Shown here: positions 6,795 through 7,325 of the stretch, one piece after another
How the letters are laid out: the number at the start of each line of letters is the position of its first letter
Position numbering within the stretch: position 1 is the first letter of the stretch
Assembly: GCA_003650255.1 (NCBI GenBank)
Contig: QMOP01000063.1
Span: 1-7,325, forward strand
DNA from: Caldisericota bacterium
GTDB taxonomy: Bacteria; CG03; B21-G15
Direction of reading: 5' to 3'
Length of the DNA: 7,325 bases
Made by a program: the position numbers and the translations under genes
The notes under the pieces: model-generated
Told to the model about the DNA's origin: nothing
What the model saw: only the letters and a program-made list of their open reading frames with translations
The model's database searches: none

Positions 6795-7306
6795 TGGTAT
6801 AATTTTTTAAGCACTATCTTTGCTTTTGCGTTTTCTGGGTCAATCTCAAGAACCTTCTTAAGATTTTCTGCTGCAAGTTTCAATTCTCCCCTTAAATAAT
6901 AAGCATATCCAAGATTAAACCTTGCATCAATCTGATCAGGTTTTATTTTAAGAGAAATCTTCCAGTATTCTATTGCTCTCTCAAGATTTCCAAGATGAAA
7001 ATATATGTTTCCTATGTTATTGTATGAACCAAAACTACTTGGATTGTATTTTATTGCTTTTTCAAAGAATTCAATTGCATTTTTCCACATCTTCTTTTTT
7101 GCAAAAAGCCATCCAAGATTATATGCTGTTTTATAAGATGGATTCTCTTTATACTCCTTTAAAGCAACCAAAATCTCTTTATCCTTTATATTTTCAAAAA
7201 AATCCTTCTCTTCTGAAACTTCTTTTCTCGCTCTAATTGAAGTATAAACCTCTTTAACCATCATAAAAGTAAAACCAAATACTAAAACTAAAGTTATAAG
7301 TTTCAT
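6791..7306 (-). CDS. Membrane-anchored TPR-repeat protein
   Basis: A 171-residue protein. Residues 3-17 form a short hydrophobic segment (LITLVLVFGFTFMMV) after an N-terminal Met-Lys and are followed by a basic region (K18, R25, R27, K28). This looks like an uncleaved signal anchor rather than a cleaved signal peptide. A charged linker (about 30-57) leads to three consecutive 34-residue tetratricopeptide repeats at about 58-91, 92-125 and 126-159. Each has the usual LG/A-Y/F-A-P pattern, and the third ends in LEIDPENA. TPRs are protein-protein interaction scaffolds; the partner cannot be inferred. The positive charges lie mainly after the hydrophobic segment, so the side of the membrane carrying the TPRs is uncertain. 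The stop overlaps the methyltransferase start (ATGA). No Shine-Dalgarno precedes the ATG at 7306 in the few bases available. It is the first complete gene of the minus-strand cluster, although the cluster may continue beyond the window. Confidence 0.85.
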   Translation of the reverse strand: MKLITLVLVFGFTFMMVKEVYTSIRARKEVSEEKDFFENIKDKEILVALKEYKENPSYKTAYNLGWLFAKKKMWKNAIEFFEKAIKYNPSSFGSYNNIGNIYFHLGNLERAIEYWKISLKIKPDQIDARFNLGYAYYLRGELKLAAENLKKVLEIDPENAKAKIVLKKLYQ

Positions 7307-7325
7307 AATTTTATCAAATATAAAT
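7303..7325 (-). CDS. Possible 3' end of a further upstream operon gene
   Basis: On the minus strand, a frame open from the window edge reads Leu-Tyr-Leu-Ile-Lys-Leu and stops at a TGA (7305-7303) that overlaps the TPR gene's ATG as ATGA. This is the same junction type used four times elsewhere in the cluster. With only six codons visible, an open frame is likely by chance, so only the repeated junction pattern supports it. Confidence 0.25.

Noticed and set aside
7307..7325. Extended -10-like sequence TGATAAAAT just before the TPR start codon
   Set aside because: It ends one base before the ATG, so transcription would begin inside the gene. In AT-rich DNA such matches are frequent, and no -35 can be assessed.

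Overview
This window is a tightly packed stretch of an AT-rich bacterial chromosome. It holds six complete minus-strand genes that look like one operon, plus a seventh small gene nested in that operon, and the 3' end of one converging plus-strand gene. The organism cannot be named from this sequence. Lys/Glu/Ile-rich proteins, near-exclusive use of AGA/AGG for Arg, strongly purine-loaded coding strands and an almost total lack of intergenic DNA suggest a thermophilic or streamlined bacterium. A DUF3108 protein, mostly seen in diderm bacteria, points away from a classical Gram-positive. A poorly cultivated thermophilic lineage (for example a WOR-3-like phylum) is a guess only.

Layout on the minus strand, in transcription order (right to left): a membrane-anchored TPR protein (7306-6791); an Fe-S RNA m5U methyltransferase of the RumA/RlmD family (6794-5664); a UvrD/PcrA-type helicase lacking its C-terminal extension (5667-3730); gatC (3755-3474); gatA (3477-2038); a 120-residue coiled-coil protein of unknown function (2045-1683); and gatB (1686-238). 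All six junctions overlap: four are ATGA stop/start overlaps, one overlaps by 8 bp and one by 26 bp. Translational coupling is therefore expected throughout, and no internal promoter or terminator is evident. A possible further ATGA junction lies at the right edge. On the left, the plus-strand DUF3108 gene ends inside the 3' end of gatB, with a 41-bp convergent overlap and no room for a conventional terminator between them.

GatC, GatA and GatB form the amidotransferase that converts Glu-tRNA(Gln) and/or Asp-tRNA(Asn) to Gln-tRNA(Gln)/Asn-tRNA(Asn). The helicase and the RNA methyltransferase are housekeeping genome and RNA maintenance functions. As I recall, pcrA, gatCAB and an rlmCD-type methyltransferase are also neighbours in Bacillus subtilis, so this may be a compacted version of an old gene neighbourhood. 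The least explained element is the coiled-coil gene inserted between gatA and gatB. It has the strongest Shine-Dalgarno sequence in the window, encoded within the last codons of gatA. I found no RNA genes, CRISPR arrays, mobile elements or convincing terminators, and no clear sign of a wholly new system beyond this small protein.
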